NCBI RefSeq assembly: GCF_030272615.1 | Contig: NC_081415.1 | Span: 625,021,740-625,085,739, forward strand | Reading direction: 5' to 3' | DNA length: 64,000 nt | Origin: Cryptomeria japonica | Taxonomy: Eukaryota; Streptophyta; Pinopsida; Cupressales; Cupressaceae | Shown: in pieces, positions 34,139-46,599 of the stretch | Position numbering within the stretch: the stretch's first letter is position 1 | How the letters are laid out: each line of letters starts with the position of its first letter | Position numbers and translations under genes: made by a program | Notes under the pieces: generated by a model | Databases searched by the model: none | Told to the model about the DNA's origin: nothing | Seen by the model: only the letters and a program-made list of their open reading frames with translations

Positions 34139-36127
34139 TTGGAAGAACAAATTATTGACACCCACTTGGGGAATGGTCCTAATGCCCTAATCCCTGAAGC
34201 TACAAGGGCTAATTTAACTACTTTAAATCTTAATGATATCTACAGAAGAGCCGTGGGGGCTTTGTCCGACCATCTTCCTTTTTCAGAAGCCCCCTTAGCT
34301 TCTTTGGCGACAAACTCTTGGCTTCATCCTATGAGAAGGGTAGGGTCTCCTTGTATATTTCAGAAATCCACTTTATTTCAGAAGAACCAGGCGCCCCTCT
34401 TTCTCTCAAGAGATAGATCATCATTGGGATGCCCTAACAAAAAAAGTTCTCCTATCTTACGGTCTGAGACTCTGTCAAAGTTCTAGGGACACATGGCTTC
34501 GGAGGCTAACAAAACCATACTTGGGGTTAGAAAATGCTCTTCATATAATCTAGATTCTTTTACCAGAAGAAGGGAGGAGATCTTCCCTAAGCATGGCCCT
34601 CTAGACTTTTAGAAGTCATCGGTCTTCAATACAGATAATATTATGATTATAAGTAATAATCATACTGATGAATTATGGGATTGTTACAACGCTCGCAAGT
34701 TCTTTGGCAAATGGTTCGGTTATGGCGTCCCGTCCTTGGAGATTCAGCAATGGCTGAAATCCTTCACGGGAAACCAGATAAGTATCATGAACTTAGAAAA
34801 CAATTTTTTATTTATCAATTGCAATACTGCGGATCTTAAAGAGAATTTACTTAAAAATAATCAAAGATTTTTTAGGGGCTACTATTTTAAATTTTTCAAT
34901 TGGAAACCTAATTTTTCCCCTAAAGATGTCGAGAAAATTAGGGTTCCAAAGTGGATACGATTCCCTAACATGCCAGTTGAACTAATCCATAAAGAGATTC
35001 TTAAAAAACTAGGAGAATTTTTAGGAGGTTTTGAGGGTTTGGAGGATAACTACCTGGAATCCTCTGATATCAAAATTTTAGCCAATATTGAGATAGGTAA
35101 ATTAACATTTGATCCCATTAAAATTATTACAAATCACTCAATTTATGAAGTCAAACCTGAGACCACCGCGAATGATTTCATTCCTAAGACTTGTTTTTTC
35201 TCTGATCATGGGTCAAAAAAAACATGCATTAAAGCTTCAAGGGGGGAGGTTTTGAACATTAAATTCAACCCAGGGGGAGGTTTCATGTTAAATAAACAAA
35301 ATTTGGGATCTATGGTATCAAATAACACACTAAGGTTATTAGAATGCAAGGGAAAAGAAACTTCACTTAAAGCTCCTGTAATGGAACAATGGAGGAGAAA
35401 CCCTATGAACAAACAGAGTCTCTCGCCGATCCCTACACCAACAGCCAACAAAATTATTAATGACTTGAACATTGAAGATGAAACTAAATGCCCCCTTATT
35501 CTAGAAACCACCCCCGGTCACCGGGAAGCTTTATCAGCTCAAAATATGAATACTTTGGAGGAAAATGACTCTCTAAGTGATCTGTCCCAAAGTTTGGAAA
35601 ATAGGGATAAAAACAAAAAGAAAAAAGAAAAGAAGAAGAAAAAGAACAAAAAAAGCAAAGGTAGAAACAAAAAATGAAAGAATAATAAGGAATAAAATCA
35701 ATCAACAAATAAGAGCACCAGTATGAAGGGTGATGATGATAGAAGAGCCCTTGAGGATAAGTGCATACTTGAATATGTGGGTAACTCTATTACAGATGAT
35801 CTTATTGAGTTATTTATTAATGAGATTGCTGATGAGGATGAACTTGCATTACAGAAATCTCTGTTAGCCAGAGAATTGTGTACACCCTTCTCTGAGGTTA
35901 TGACCATCCCTCCCTCTGGTGATGTGGCAATTGAAGCTGGGGACTAGCTAGGGATTGCTAACACTATTGGGCAATGCTCCCCCCCTAACTTTGCCACCGA
36001 CCATAAGAAGAGTGGAAGGAAATCTATGATTGAATTACTCTCTCGGGCTGGTTGTGCAGTTGACCAGACAAAAATCACTAATATTTTTGAGGCAGGGAAG
36101 GGGAAGATCCTTCCCAATGAACCATGA
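34139..36127 (+). pseudogene. L1-2 ORF1, DUF4283-like RNA-binding protein
   Basis: The frame runs from about 34139 to TGA 36125, with stops at 34484, near 34610, 35675, just after 35675, and at 35945. The longest open part is 34643-35677 (344 codons from ATG). Its centre (FFRGYYFKFFNWKPNFSP, then VPKWIRFPNMPVE) fits the DUF4283 domain found in ORF1 of plant L1 elements, which binds the RNA. A lysine-rich tail ends the open part. The TGA overlaps the ORF2 ATG in ATGA. Confidence 0.75.
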
Positions 36128-39100
36128 AACTCCTTACATGGAATGTTAGGGGCATGAATGCTCCTAACAAATAGTGTATCATAAAACAAAGCATAGCCAA
36201 ATACAATCCAAAATTATTCTTAATGCAAGAGACCAAACTTAATAACAGTGAATTAACAAACTTAAAGAAAAAAATAGGTATTAGAGATCTTGAAGGGCAA
36301 TCTACCTCTGGAGCATCTAGTGGACTAGCCATCATATGGGACCCAAGGCTAGTTTCCTACAATCTGATAAGGAAGACCCCGAACTGGATGTGTGGTAGAG
36401 TTGTGAGATTCAAAAGCAACTTAAATTTCACATTAATTAATGTTTGTGCCCCACACAAACACATACAAAAAAGGGAGTCTGGGAGGAAATTGAGAATTTC
36501 CTTCTAAACAAATGTGATCAAACCCGCCTTATTGGTGGAGATTTCAATGCAATTCTGGACCCCAAGGAAAAATGGGGAGGCATTAACAAGATGACTCAAA
36601 CATGCTTAGACTTCAGGAATTGGATGCATAAATGCAACTTTCTAGATTTAACTGCCAAAAGTGAGGCCTTTACCTAGAATAACAGAAGACAAGGCTTCTG
36701 TAATATTGCAGAAAAACTGGATAGATTTTTTCTATTTGGTAATCTGTCACAATCCTTTGAAACCCTTGTCCTTCCCATCTCCAGATCAGATCATTTCCCG
36801 GTCCAATTAACTATAACAGAAGCTCTTAAACCAACTAGAACCCCCTTTCGCTTTGAAAAAATGTGGCTCAGAGATGAAAATCTATTACAACTCATTGAAA
36901 AATGGTGGAATGACACTAACGTCATTGGCTCCAAAACCTTCAAAATAGTAACCAAACTTAAGAAGATTAAGCAACAATTATCAATATGGAATAGAGAACA
37001 CTTTGGAAATATCTTTTCACAAAAAATAGAGACTGAAAAGGAGTTGGAGATTATTAATGATGAAGTGATCAAGTATGGGATGAACAACCTCTTATATCAG
37101 AAGGAAAAAAGCAATTTGGCTCGTTATGAGGAAATTTTAGCTCGTGAAGAGATTTTCTGGAAATAGAAATCTAGGGACAACTGGCTTGAAGCCAGTGACA
37201 GAAACACAAATTTCTTTCACAATAGTACTAGACATTGTAGAGCATTAAACATAATCAACAAGATCAAATTGGAATCAGGGGACTTTACTAACAACCCGAA
37301 AATCATCGCTAAAACTGTTGTGGGGTATTTTGAGACTATCCTTAATAATAGTGAGGGCTCTAAATGGACCAAGGAGAGTGATTTCTTAAAAAATATTCTG
37401 AAATTAATATCAGAAGAAAACAACTTAATGCTCAACAAAAAATTAACAAAAGAAGAAGTAGAATCAGCCTTATTTCAAATGGGTCCAGACAAGGCTCCTG
37501 GCCCCGATGGGTTCCCGGCTCACTTTTATCAAAAATGTTGGAGCTTCATGGGTGGGGAAATTACTGAGGCCTTAGAGGGGATGAGAAACTCTGGGAAAAT
37601 CCTTAGAGAACTTAATAATACCTTCATTGCCCTAATCCCAAAGAAGGAGGTTGTGGAAAGTTTTGAGGACTTCCGCCCAATAGCTTTATGTAATACCCTA
37701 TATAAATTACTCACTAAAATAATGGCAAATAGATTACTAACCCTCCTCCCCATAATTATCAGTGAGGAATAGACAGGATTTGTGCCAAATAGATCCATTT
37801 ATGATGGTATAATCATCGCTCAGGAGGCTATTCACTCAATACAAAATAGCAAAATTCCGAGCATGCTGATAAAACTTGACATCAAGAAAGCATATGACAA
37901 AGTAGATTGGCACTTTCTTTGTAAATGTCTGGATGCTTTTGGGTTTAATAAGTAATGGATTGATTTAGTATTCAAATGTATCACTACTCCAAGGATCTCA
38001 ATCCTTGTAAATGGGGCCTCAGAGGGCTTCTTCAAAATTTCTAGAGGCCTCAGACAAGGGGATCCCCTCTCCCCCTTCCTCTTCATTATAATGGTTGAAT
38101 CTCTAGGAAGAATGATCAACTGGGCTAGAGAAAGGGTTCAGCTTGTTGGTATCAAAATCACCTCTAACATGGAGCCTATCACCCACCAACAATTTGTGGA
38201 TGATACCATGTTGTTTGGATCAAGTAGCCATATGGAGGCTAAAAGAATTAAAAAAATCTTGAATAACTACACTAATATCTTTGGTCAAGAAATCAACACT
38301 ATGAAGTCTAATATAACTTTCTTTAACACAAACAAAGAACTTTGAACAAGAATTCTAAAAATCCTTAAATTTAAAGAAGGAGAATTGCCTTGTAAATATT
38401 TGGGTCTCCCTATAGACAAAGGCACTAGATCATCCAGTCTCTGGAACTAGGTTGTGACCAAGATTACAAATAGAATATCCTCCTGGAAAGGTAAATGGCT
38501 TTCCTCTACAAGAAAGGCCACTTTGATCAAGGCGGTCCTCTCGTCCATGCCTATTTATCAACTTTCATCTATGGACCTACCTACATCCAAGAGGAAGGAA
38601 ATAACTAGTCATATAAGGACTTTTTTTTGGCAAGGTTTGGAAGACAAGGCTAGACTTCTGCTGATTGCCTGGGACAAGATTTGCTTATCCAAGGAAATGG
38701 GTGGTTTAGCCATCAAAGACCTTCTTATCCAGACAAAAGCGCTAGGGGCCAAGTTAGTCTAGCGGATGTTTTCTAACCCCAATGCTAAATGGGCTCGTAG
38801 CCTTTTTAACAAATATTTACACAACCCAGATCCTACAAGCATCTTTAGGACTGCTCACCCTCCTAAGGGCTCTAGAATTTGGAACTTCATGCTAGAATGC
38901 AGGAGCATCATTTCTAATAAGTTAACTTGGTCCATTGGCAGTGGTCAAGATGCCTTGTTTTGGAGAGACTCTTGGGGTGCTTTCCCTCCCCTCATCACTC
39001 TTCCTAATCTTAAGTCTATTATTCCCAACCTTGAAGGACTTTGGGGATCTCATGTAAAAGATTACATTGAAGAATTTAGCATTGGGCATCTGAAAAAATG

Positions 39101-40328
39101 GAGATGGAAATCATTAATGCATCTTGATATTCTGGCCCTGGAGAGATCCTTCTTATCTCAGATTCCGGCCTCAAGAAATATTGCCCTTACTCTTGATTCT
39201 GACAAATTGATATGGGTTGGCTCTAAAATGGGAAGATATGAATCAAAGGAGGGATACAAACATATTCTAAATAAAAAACATACCCCTCGCTCCAACCTAC
39301 CTTTATCTTTATGTTGGGACAAAAGGTGCCTTCCGAAAGCAGGTCTATTTGCATGGCTGGCTATTCAAAACCGAATCCTCACTTCTGAAACTTTTAAGAA
39401 ATTTGGATATGAAGGGCCAAGTAGATGCCCTTTATGTGAAAAGGCATAAGAATCTTCTAATCATCTTCTGGTGACTTGTGATTATGCTCATAATTGTTGG
39501 GGTTGGTTAAGAAAGCAGTTGATCTGGTATTCCCCCATTCCTAACAACATTTTGGATCTTTTTCATGCTTGGCCAATTAGGAACATTGGCAGCATGTTTG
39601 AACATTTATGGATCATAGCCCCATCTATCTTGATTTGGGAAATATGGAAGAAGAGAAATAGGAGGATTTTCAAAAATAGCAAAATGCAATGGTATCAACT
39701 GGTCAATAAAATTGAAGCCTCCGTAGTTGAATTAGTAAATAACCAAACCCTAAATCTTTAGAGAGACATCAATATGTCTTACTGGGATGAAAAAATGAGA
39801 CTCAGATGGAAAGGTCTAAAAATTCCTCCCTTCATTGCCAAGGGTTCCCCTACAAATGAGCTATCTCATAAAAATTGTAAATGGATCCCTCCTATCAAGG
39901 GATGGTTTAAATTGAACTTTGATGGTGCCTCGCGGGGTAACCCTGGATGGGTGGGTCTAGGTTGTAGCATCCACAATTCAAATGGGGATGAGGTAGCCTC
40001 CATGGCTCTTCCCTGTGGTTCTAGTACTAATAATATGGCCGAAATGCAAGCATTGGATGTAGGAATAAACTTAGGCATTTTACTCAATATTAAGAAGATT
40101 GTCATTGAAGGTGATTCAGCTATTATCATCAATGCCCTTAGAAAAGGGTCTATGCCTGACTGGAAACTTAATGCTTCCCTGGCAAAATTTTTGACAATCA
40201 TGAAAACATTTGATAGGGTCATCTTTAACCACATTTATAGGGAGGGTAATAGGAGAGCTGACTTCCTTGCCAATTTGGGAGCTGATGGCAAGACATTGAC
40301 TCGTGTTGTTCCCAAAATCAACCCTTAA
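36124..40328 (+). pseudogene. L1-2 ORF2: endonuclease, RT, zf-RVT, RNase H
   Basis: It starts at ATG 36124 (MKLLTWNVRG), the usual start of the AP-like endonuclease, followed by METK-like QETKLN, GGDFNAI and SDHFPV. RT motifs are APGPDGF (near 37494), AYDKVDW, GLRQGDPLSPF and FVDDTML (near 38197). The zf-RVT region has RCPLCEKA; RNase H has NFDGASRGNPG, NMAEMQ and EGDSAI. The stop is TAA 40326. One frameshift lies near 36465-36475 and about ten stops interrupt the frame, several in places where Trp or Gln is expected (C-to-T or G-to-A changes). The catalytic boxes are otherwise intact. Confidence 0.95.
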
Positions 40329-41567
40329 CCAATAAGCTATTATATCAGCTGACACTGTATATAAGCCTTTATAACTAAGCCGATTCTTCAAAACTCTCCT
40401 ATATAGCTCCATTTTATATTGAATCACTAATATTTTCAGACACATAATTGAAATCCTATATTCTTGTATCCACACACAATCATCTCCTTAAACATGCTTA
40501 TATATATCTATATACATTTACATATATATATATATGTATATACATATACATAAGATTATATGTATATATACATATTGATATATAATACATATATATCAGT
40601 ATATATATATACACTTTTTGGACATACATATATATATAGACATTTATATATATAATTTGTATATAGGTATAAAATTTTCTTCACTACACAGTGAATCAAG
40701 TAATTCATTTAAAAATCATTCACTTGGTATATATAGATACCTGTATGTAAATATAAGGGGAAGGTTATGTATATACACAGGTATTTATATAATCCATCCA
40801 TTTATAAACAAATATATTTACCATATATATAAACTTGAATATCCGAATAAGGGCAAAATTAGGAATAAAACTAACCCTGGCCAACTATAAAGACTTTCTC
40901 AAATATCTTTTGACACTCATATAACAATAAAAAGATTTTACATTCTTTTTAAAAAAAAGGAAAAAGAAGAAAAAAAAAGACAAAAATAAAACTCTTATCA
41001 GATAATAATTGATTTCATTTACCCAAAGCAAATAGCAATAATTAATTGCACTCTATTTCAGCCATAATAACATACAGAGAGAGTATCAGTTAAACACTAA
41101 TGATTTTGGCCCTGCATTTAAAATCTCGAGGATCTCTATCAATGGAATAATCGTTCCCTCACTTAAAAATGAGGCCAAACATTAATGGGGAGGTCGTTGA
41201 ACCCTAGATTAAGGATTAAATAACCCATAGTTATGAATTAATTAATATTATAATATGGAAAGATCCCCATGTTGTCTTAATAATTATGATTTGTCAGAGC
41301 TCTAGAATGTAGTGTATGTGATTGCTCTTCTGTCAAATTTATTTCGGGCTCCTCCTCATGATTTTACCTCAGCTGGTGCATCATTCTAGGTTATGTGTTT
41401 TTTTGGAAACCAATGAACTCCTTCCAAAGTGAAGTTTTAGTAATTCATGTTTTCAGAATGAGATTATGTAGAGAGTTTAAATCTTTCAGCTTCTAGCCTT
41501 AGCTTAAGGTCTTTCAAGCTGATACTCTACGGTTTTCCTGAGAACCCGTGTTGTGAATCTTCAGACA
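40329..41567 (+). other. L1-2 region after ORF2: TA microsatellite and internal A-rich tract
   Basis: No gene. About 40500-40860 is a (TA), (CA) and (GTATATA) microsatellite region. At 40924-40975 an AATAAA-like word is followed by an A-rich tract, which could be an older LINE poly(A) end. The rest has no feature I can name. Confidence 0.55.
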
Positions 41568-42143
41568 ATGGACACCCCAATTAAACTGTGTAGTTCAAAG
41601 AGACAAATGGCCTTTGAAGGGGCCATCACTCGTGACTGCCTTAAGCACATCATGCGTCTCCCTCATACCTTGGTAATTGATGCTATTGAGAACATCTTAG
41701 GCCCCAATTTCCTCACAAATTCGGATAGAACTAGGGCCAACACATACATGGCTGCCATGTTTCTTGCTATCACTATGAGTTCCACCAAAAATCATGAAGA
41801 TACCAGTGCTTTGTGTAGAGAGGTCTTCGATGCCTCTATTCTGGGCGACCTTGAGAGGGTTTTAGTTAATATTGACAATGAAGGGACTATTCCAAAGCCA
41901 AGGAATTATGACATTATCATTCAGAATAATTGGCCAGTGCCTCATTTCCCCATCATCTCCATGAATGGTGAGCCAGTATCCACGGAAAGGACTGAGGTAA
42001 TTAACAGAAATGTTAACTTTTTTCTTTTCTTATTCCATGTGAGACACCCTCCTAAGCCGACATGGTTTGAAGACTTCCTTAGAGCCGACGGTCTGGTTCT
42101 AGAGGAGGATAGGGCTTCTCCTCCGTCCTCTAAGGAGGATTGA
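41568..42143 (+). CDS. L1-2 ORF3, unrecognised 191-residue protein
   Basis: It is open from ATG 41568 (MDTPIKLCSSKRQ) to TGA 42141 without any stop, unlike ORF1 and ORF2. The composition is balanced, not that of random AT-rich DNA. The run FFLFLFHVRHPPKPTWF is hydrophobic at first, and the C-terminus is acidic and serine-rich (EEDRASPPSSKED). I recognise no family. It lies inside the LINE target duplications, 1.2 kb after ORF2, so it was carried by the LINE or inserted later. It could be a 3'-transduced host exon. Confidence 0.4.
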   Translation: MDTPIKLCSSKRQMAFEGAITRDCLKHIMRLPHTLVIDAIENILGPNFLTNSDRTRANTYMAAMFLAITMSSTKNHEDTSALCREVFDASILGDLERVLVNIDNEGTIPKPRNYDIIIQNNWPVPHFPIISMNGEPVSTERTEVINRNVNFFLFLFHVRHPPKPTWFEDFLRADGLVLEEDRASPPSSKED

Positions 42144-43360
42144 AGTGGCTCTGCTTTCAGGGGTAGCATGGTTCCATTTTTGATACGAATACAACACTAT
42201 AGGGGCTGGTTTAAACGTTAACTTGAAGTAAAAAGATACAATTATAGTTATCTGAATTAGGTTTGAGACAACAAATAGTAAAGTAGATTTAAAAAACAAA
42301 CTTAAGCATCATATAAAACACTAAATTAGTATGATATTAATCCTACAAATTACTCTGACTGAAGGAACATGAAGGAATATCCACTATACAGATATACATC
42401 ACCATTTGCTATTAAAACAATTAAATATATAATCTAGATAGCATTTGAATGCATATTACTTTGGGTATCCACTTTGATTTATTTCGAAGGACATCTGCTG
42501 AAGTTTTAATGCCATCTATCAATGTTTTCTATATTCTGATGTCTCCATGTCAATTTTAAGCTGGCAAACTTTATGTGGCTACCATGCAAACTGTGAACTC
42601 CTTCTGCTATAAAGCTTTAGGGAAAGGATGGATGGATTAAATGAATCTCCCCTTTCCTACTCTTGTTGTTGTAGCCTGGATTTTACCCTTATTAAGGATA
42701 ATGTCCAGGAGCATAAACAAGAGTTGGAGAACTGAGGTTTTATGGCAGGCAGGATCTTTAGGCAAATTTTGTTCTATCCTAAACATATTTGGTACTTTAA
42801 ATTCTATCTCTTAAATTTATCATTTTATAAGCTTAGGAGATATGTTTACTTTGGAAATAATTTAAGGTTTTTATCAAGCAATAAACTGTCGAATGATACA
42901 AATGGTAGGATAATACTAACAAAAGTGTCAAGTTTTGGAATAACTGACATTGCAGGCCGAACAGGTTGTTACTAACAAAATTGCCGAGTGTTTGAGTAAC
43001 TGACATTGCAGGCTACGAGGTGATCATGGGCAATTATGGAGAAACTCTGAAATACTATAGGACAACTCCAGAATAAAAGAGTAAATTGATCATTTGGCTA
43101 CTGAAAACATTTCTTTTGGGCTTGTAAGGGAAGGAAATATTAAAAAACGTTCCCACCTGATTACCCTGGACCAAGTTTTTCATGTATCAAAACTGTAATT
43201 TATCAAGAAATATGTTGGACTTTGGTCCCGAGCAAGGCCAGAGGTTTTCTCGACTCCACTCTTTCCTACCGGCACCTGCATGAGTGGAGTTATGTATAAT
43301 TTCATAAATGAATAATAAAATGTCTGGCTTCAGCCTTTTACAGATCAAAAAAAATAATAA
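42144..43360 (+). other. L1-2 3' region and tail
   Basis: No gene. A small tandem duplication lies at about 42918-43015, with both copies ending in AACTGACATTGCAGGC. The end (43200-43346) looks like a LINE 3' UTR with AATAAAATG at about 43312, then an A-rich and AAT tail. Confidence 0.6.
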
Positions 43361-43393
43361 TAATAATTCAACAAAATTTGTGTTTGAAATTAC

Positions 43394-43463
43394 CTTTCCT
43401 TAGTCAGTAGTAGTGGTGTCTAAGGTTGGGAGAACATGGCTTCTCACCCACACTAGGAATTTC
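43394..43463 (-). other. Candidate small exon on the far side of L1-2
   Basis: It is open in one frame between acceptor ATCTTGTAG and donor GTAATTTC on the minus strand. With the LINE removed, the intron to the candidate exon at 33859 would be about 166 bp. The phase with neighbouring candidates is not clean, so this is tentative. Confidence 0.2.
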
Positions 43464-43936
43464 CTACAAGATTTAAATGACATTGATATGTATAAATCAA
43501 TATATAGTTTATTCATTGACAACTTAAATGAAATATGTAAATATGTATGTGCAAAAAACAATACCATGTAACTCTCTAGGCCAAATGAAATGGCTGATAT
43601 CATGGCCTGATGCACTTGTCTCAAATTGTCCTCAAACATCATTTTTTGTTAAATCCCACATGAATATATATGTTAGTATACTAATAGCTCTTATAAATAT
43701 TAAATTTTAGTATATTTTAATGTACCATGAAATTAATGATAGATGGGAGATCTAGTATCATTTTTTGAAGGAGGAATTTATGTTCATTATAAATGTGTGT
43801 TTAAGAAAAATATATCTTTCAAGAGAATTGTTGAGAACTACAAAAGGTATGTTGTGAAAGGTGAACTATCAAGTTGTGTGTGTTGATTATGATAAGATAT
43901 TTTTTATTGTTAAAAAAATGGCATCCATTATATTTT

Positions 43937-45795
43937 TGTTGGTTATGTTGGACATCAGAGTCATATTGTCATTGATGTCGAACTTGTTGGTCCAAATGTC
44001 TTGTTGGTCTGGATATAGTCTTGTTTGTTATCATTGATGTCAAACCTTTTGGTTCAGATGTCATTTGGTCTAGATATAGTCTTGTGTTGTGCAAACTATT
44101 GTTGGTGATAGGTAATCTATTATTATGTTCTCATGCAAATATATGAAGTTTTCTATATTTTGTATAGTTGATTAAGAGTGTTAGAAATTAGTCTTGTTGT
44201 TGATTTTGATTTGTGCCTTAGTTGAAGTTTGTTGTGGAAGATGATCAGAGATGAATGATGTTGCTTGATGTTGTTGTTGAGTTTGATTGGTGTCTTAGTT
44301 AAAGTTTATTGTGGAAGATAATCAAAGATGTATGATATCAATATGTGATGCTCAGTGTTGTTGTTGAATATGATTGGTATCTTAATCAAGGTTGTTGTAT
44401 CATTGGTGTTACAATGTTATATCAAGTTGGTGACAAATGTTCAGTGATATATTTGGTCTGATATTAAGTGTTTAGATGTTGTCATATTGTCTAATGAATA
44501 TGTTGTTCTTAAATGAGAATCTTTTGGAAGATCAGTGTACCTCTATTTTCTTAGATGATGAGATTAGTTGTTGTTGTCCTCTGATATTAAGAGTGTATTA
44601 TAGACTAGTTTCGGATTCACTTGGTGACTTTCAGATATGTGAATTCAAGTGCTGCAATTTGGAGGACATGTTTATTTGGTTTGTGCAATGTTCCACTTTG
44701 AATCTCTAGTGTTGTTTTTGTTTCACATGTGATTTATTTTAGTTTGCACTTGGTATGGTCAGTTGTGTTGGGTATCAGTATGCCCATATGGATTATCTTG
44801 TTTGGATCATGCATTTTCATCTAGATATGCATTGGAGGTTGAGTTGGAATATTTTATTAGGTCTCACCATGGTGTCTGAAGATCTACATTAAGTAATTTA
44901 TTTTGGAAGATTCTTTTAAGTTGACTAGTTGTTGAGTTTTATTGTTTATTTACACATTTCATTTGGAACCAGCTTTAGAAGATGTGTTAGGGTATGCCTC
45001 TCATTGGAGTCAACTTAGAAGGATGTGTGGTGTTTTTTTTAGGTCCCATCTTCCTCCTAGAGTGGAGTGCATTGGATATTATTGGTCTAGATGACTTAGT
45101 TTGAGTAATTTTATATACTTTTCCTTGGCCTAACCTATTTGAGAGTTTTAATGAATATCTTTGTATATAAGGATGAGAAAATGTGTGTGTTGAGATGTAC
45201 AAAAGAATGAGATGTGTTTGAAGTGATGTGAATGATAGGCATACAGATTTGATTGAAAATGTGTGTGACAGGTGACAAGAGCTTTGATAGTGTTTGATAA
45301 TAGAATTTGAGGTCAGATAGATTTGCCATGATATTGGACACTTGACACAATGATTCGAGGTCAATTTTATGACCAAGAGATCCTATTCATTTTTAGTTTA
45401 ACTATTCCTATCAAAAGACAGTGTGTCTCTCTAGGCATCTCTTTGTACCTTTCCTTGAAGTGGTGAGATTCAATTGTTTAAATCATTTGTATCTTGCCCT
45501 AGAAGGTTGTACATCTTTGATTGAAAGTCCAAATTACTGAACTACCTAACCTATGGCCTAATTATTGTAATCATTTATATCTATATTGCGAGTATGGTTC
45601 TCACCATGGTTTTACCCTTCCTGTGTTTTCCATGTAAATTTGGTGTTCATGAATTGATTGTATTTTGTGCTTTCATTACTTCATTAAAGTAATATGTTAG
45701 TAGTGGTTTGAAGTTTAATAGATCATAAATAAATTTTTGTTAGAGATCCATACTAATTCACCCCCCTGCCCTCTTAGTCTTGTTGTGTGTTGAAA
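43937..45795 (+). repeat. Copia-type LTR remnant, boundaries approximate
   Basis: It may begin with TGTTGG. Its end has the Copia LTR layout (GTATGGTTCTCACCATGG, GTTTTCCATGTAAATTTG, then ATTCACCCCCCTGCCCTC). No good PBS follows. It resembles the LTRs at 1-947 and ending at 47846 in layout more than in sequence. Confidence 0.45.
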
Positions 45796-45799
45796 AACT

Positions 45800-46105
45800 T
45801 ATTATCTAGAGATTGAGAAAATAAATGTAGAAATGACTCTCCTTCATGATAATTTGGATGATATTTATATGACACAACCAAAGCACTACATGGTGAAAGG
45901 TAAAAGTAATTTTGTTTATAAATTGAACCAATCTTTGTATGATCTCAAATAGAATTTTCTAAGATTCATGTATGATAAATTTTATATGTATTTATTGTGT
46001 TTATATTTGAGCATTCTAAATTAGATCATTATGTTTATTATAAAACTAATGGTGATAATTTTCTATTTATTGCATTGTAGATTAATGATATGTTTTATTT
46101 AGATA
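45800..46105 (+). pseudogene. Decayed Copia reverse transcriptase fragment
   Basis: The translation has the Copia RT order DDIYMTQP (for the usual EIYMEQP), KGKSNFVYKLNQSLYDLK (for the usual KSLYGLKQ), and a region ending at a degraded YVDD position near 46080. Stops and frame changes are frequent. The rest of pol is absent, so this is a short remnant following the LTR-like sequence. Confidence 0.65.
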
Positions 46106-46599
46106 AAGTAGGAAGGTTCCAAACCCATTTACAAAACAACCATAGGGGTGACAGAGAGGAGTTTCACAAGACATGATACATTGGAAAAGAAACAGAAAAA
46201 AATAGCAAAGTAGAAAGACAAGAAAAAAGAAGAGCATAGAGGGGGAAAATAATGGACAATACAAAATAGAAAGATCAATTGTTGGCTACCCAAAATTTTG
46301 ATGCCTTTGATGGCCTACCACTCATTGTTTCATATCTCTAACTTAACTTCAAAATACAAATCATTGGGAACTTTACTATTGTGGAATCTAGGCTCTAAGT
46401 GTTGTCAAGCTAGTGATCTATTTGACCTTCCCTTTTTAAAAAATATGGAAGGGGAAACAACAAAAACTTCTTCCCTTTTTTCACTCATCTTTCCATTTAT
46501 TTGATTCTTACCAAAATAATATATGGCATGAACTTGTTACATGATGTTGAGGGTGCAACAAAATAAAGGAATACTTTAATATGCAAGTTGAAGATTCTT
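46106..46599. other. Unassigned sequence
   Basis: I see a purine-rich stretch (46150-46260) and short open frames without motifs. No element boundary is visible. Confidence 0.35.

Larger units (their letters stand above)
34011..43360 (+). mobile_element. L1-2: long L1-type LINE with three ORFs
   Basis: The 18-bp TAATAATTCAACAAAATT occurs at 33993-34010 and 43361-43378, a perfect target duplication. The 3' end is an A-rich and AAT-rich tail (43347-43360). The element is 9.35 kb, long for a plant L1, because about 3 kb lie between the ORF2 stop and the tail. ORF1, ORF2 and ORF3 run in the same direction. All except ORF3 carry stops. Confidence 0.85.

Noticed and set aside
40618-40890. 90-codon frame after L1-2 ORF2
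   Set aside because: It is made of TA and CATA microsatellite codons (I, Y, H repeats).
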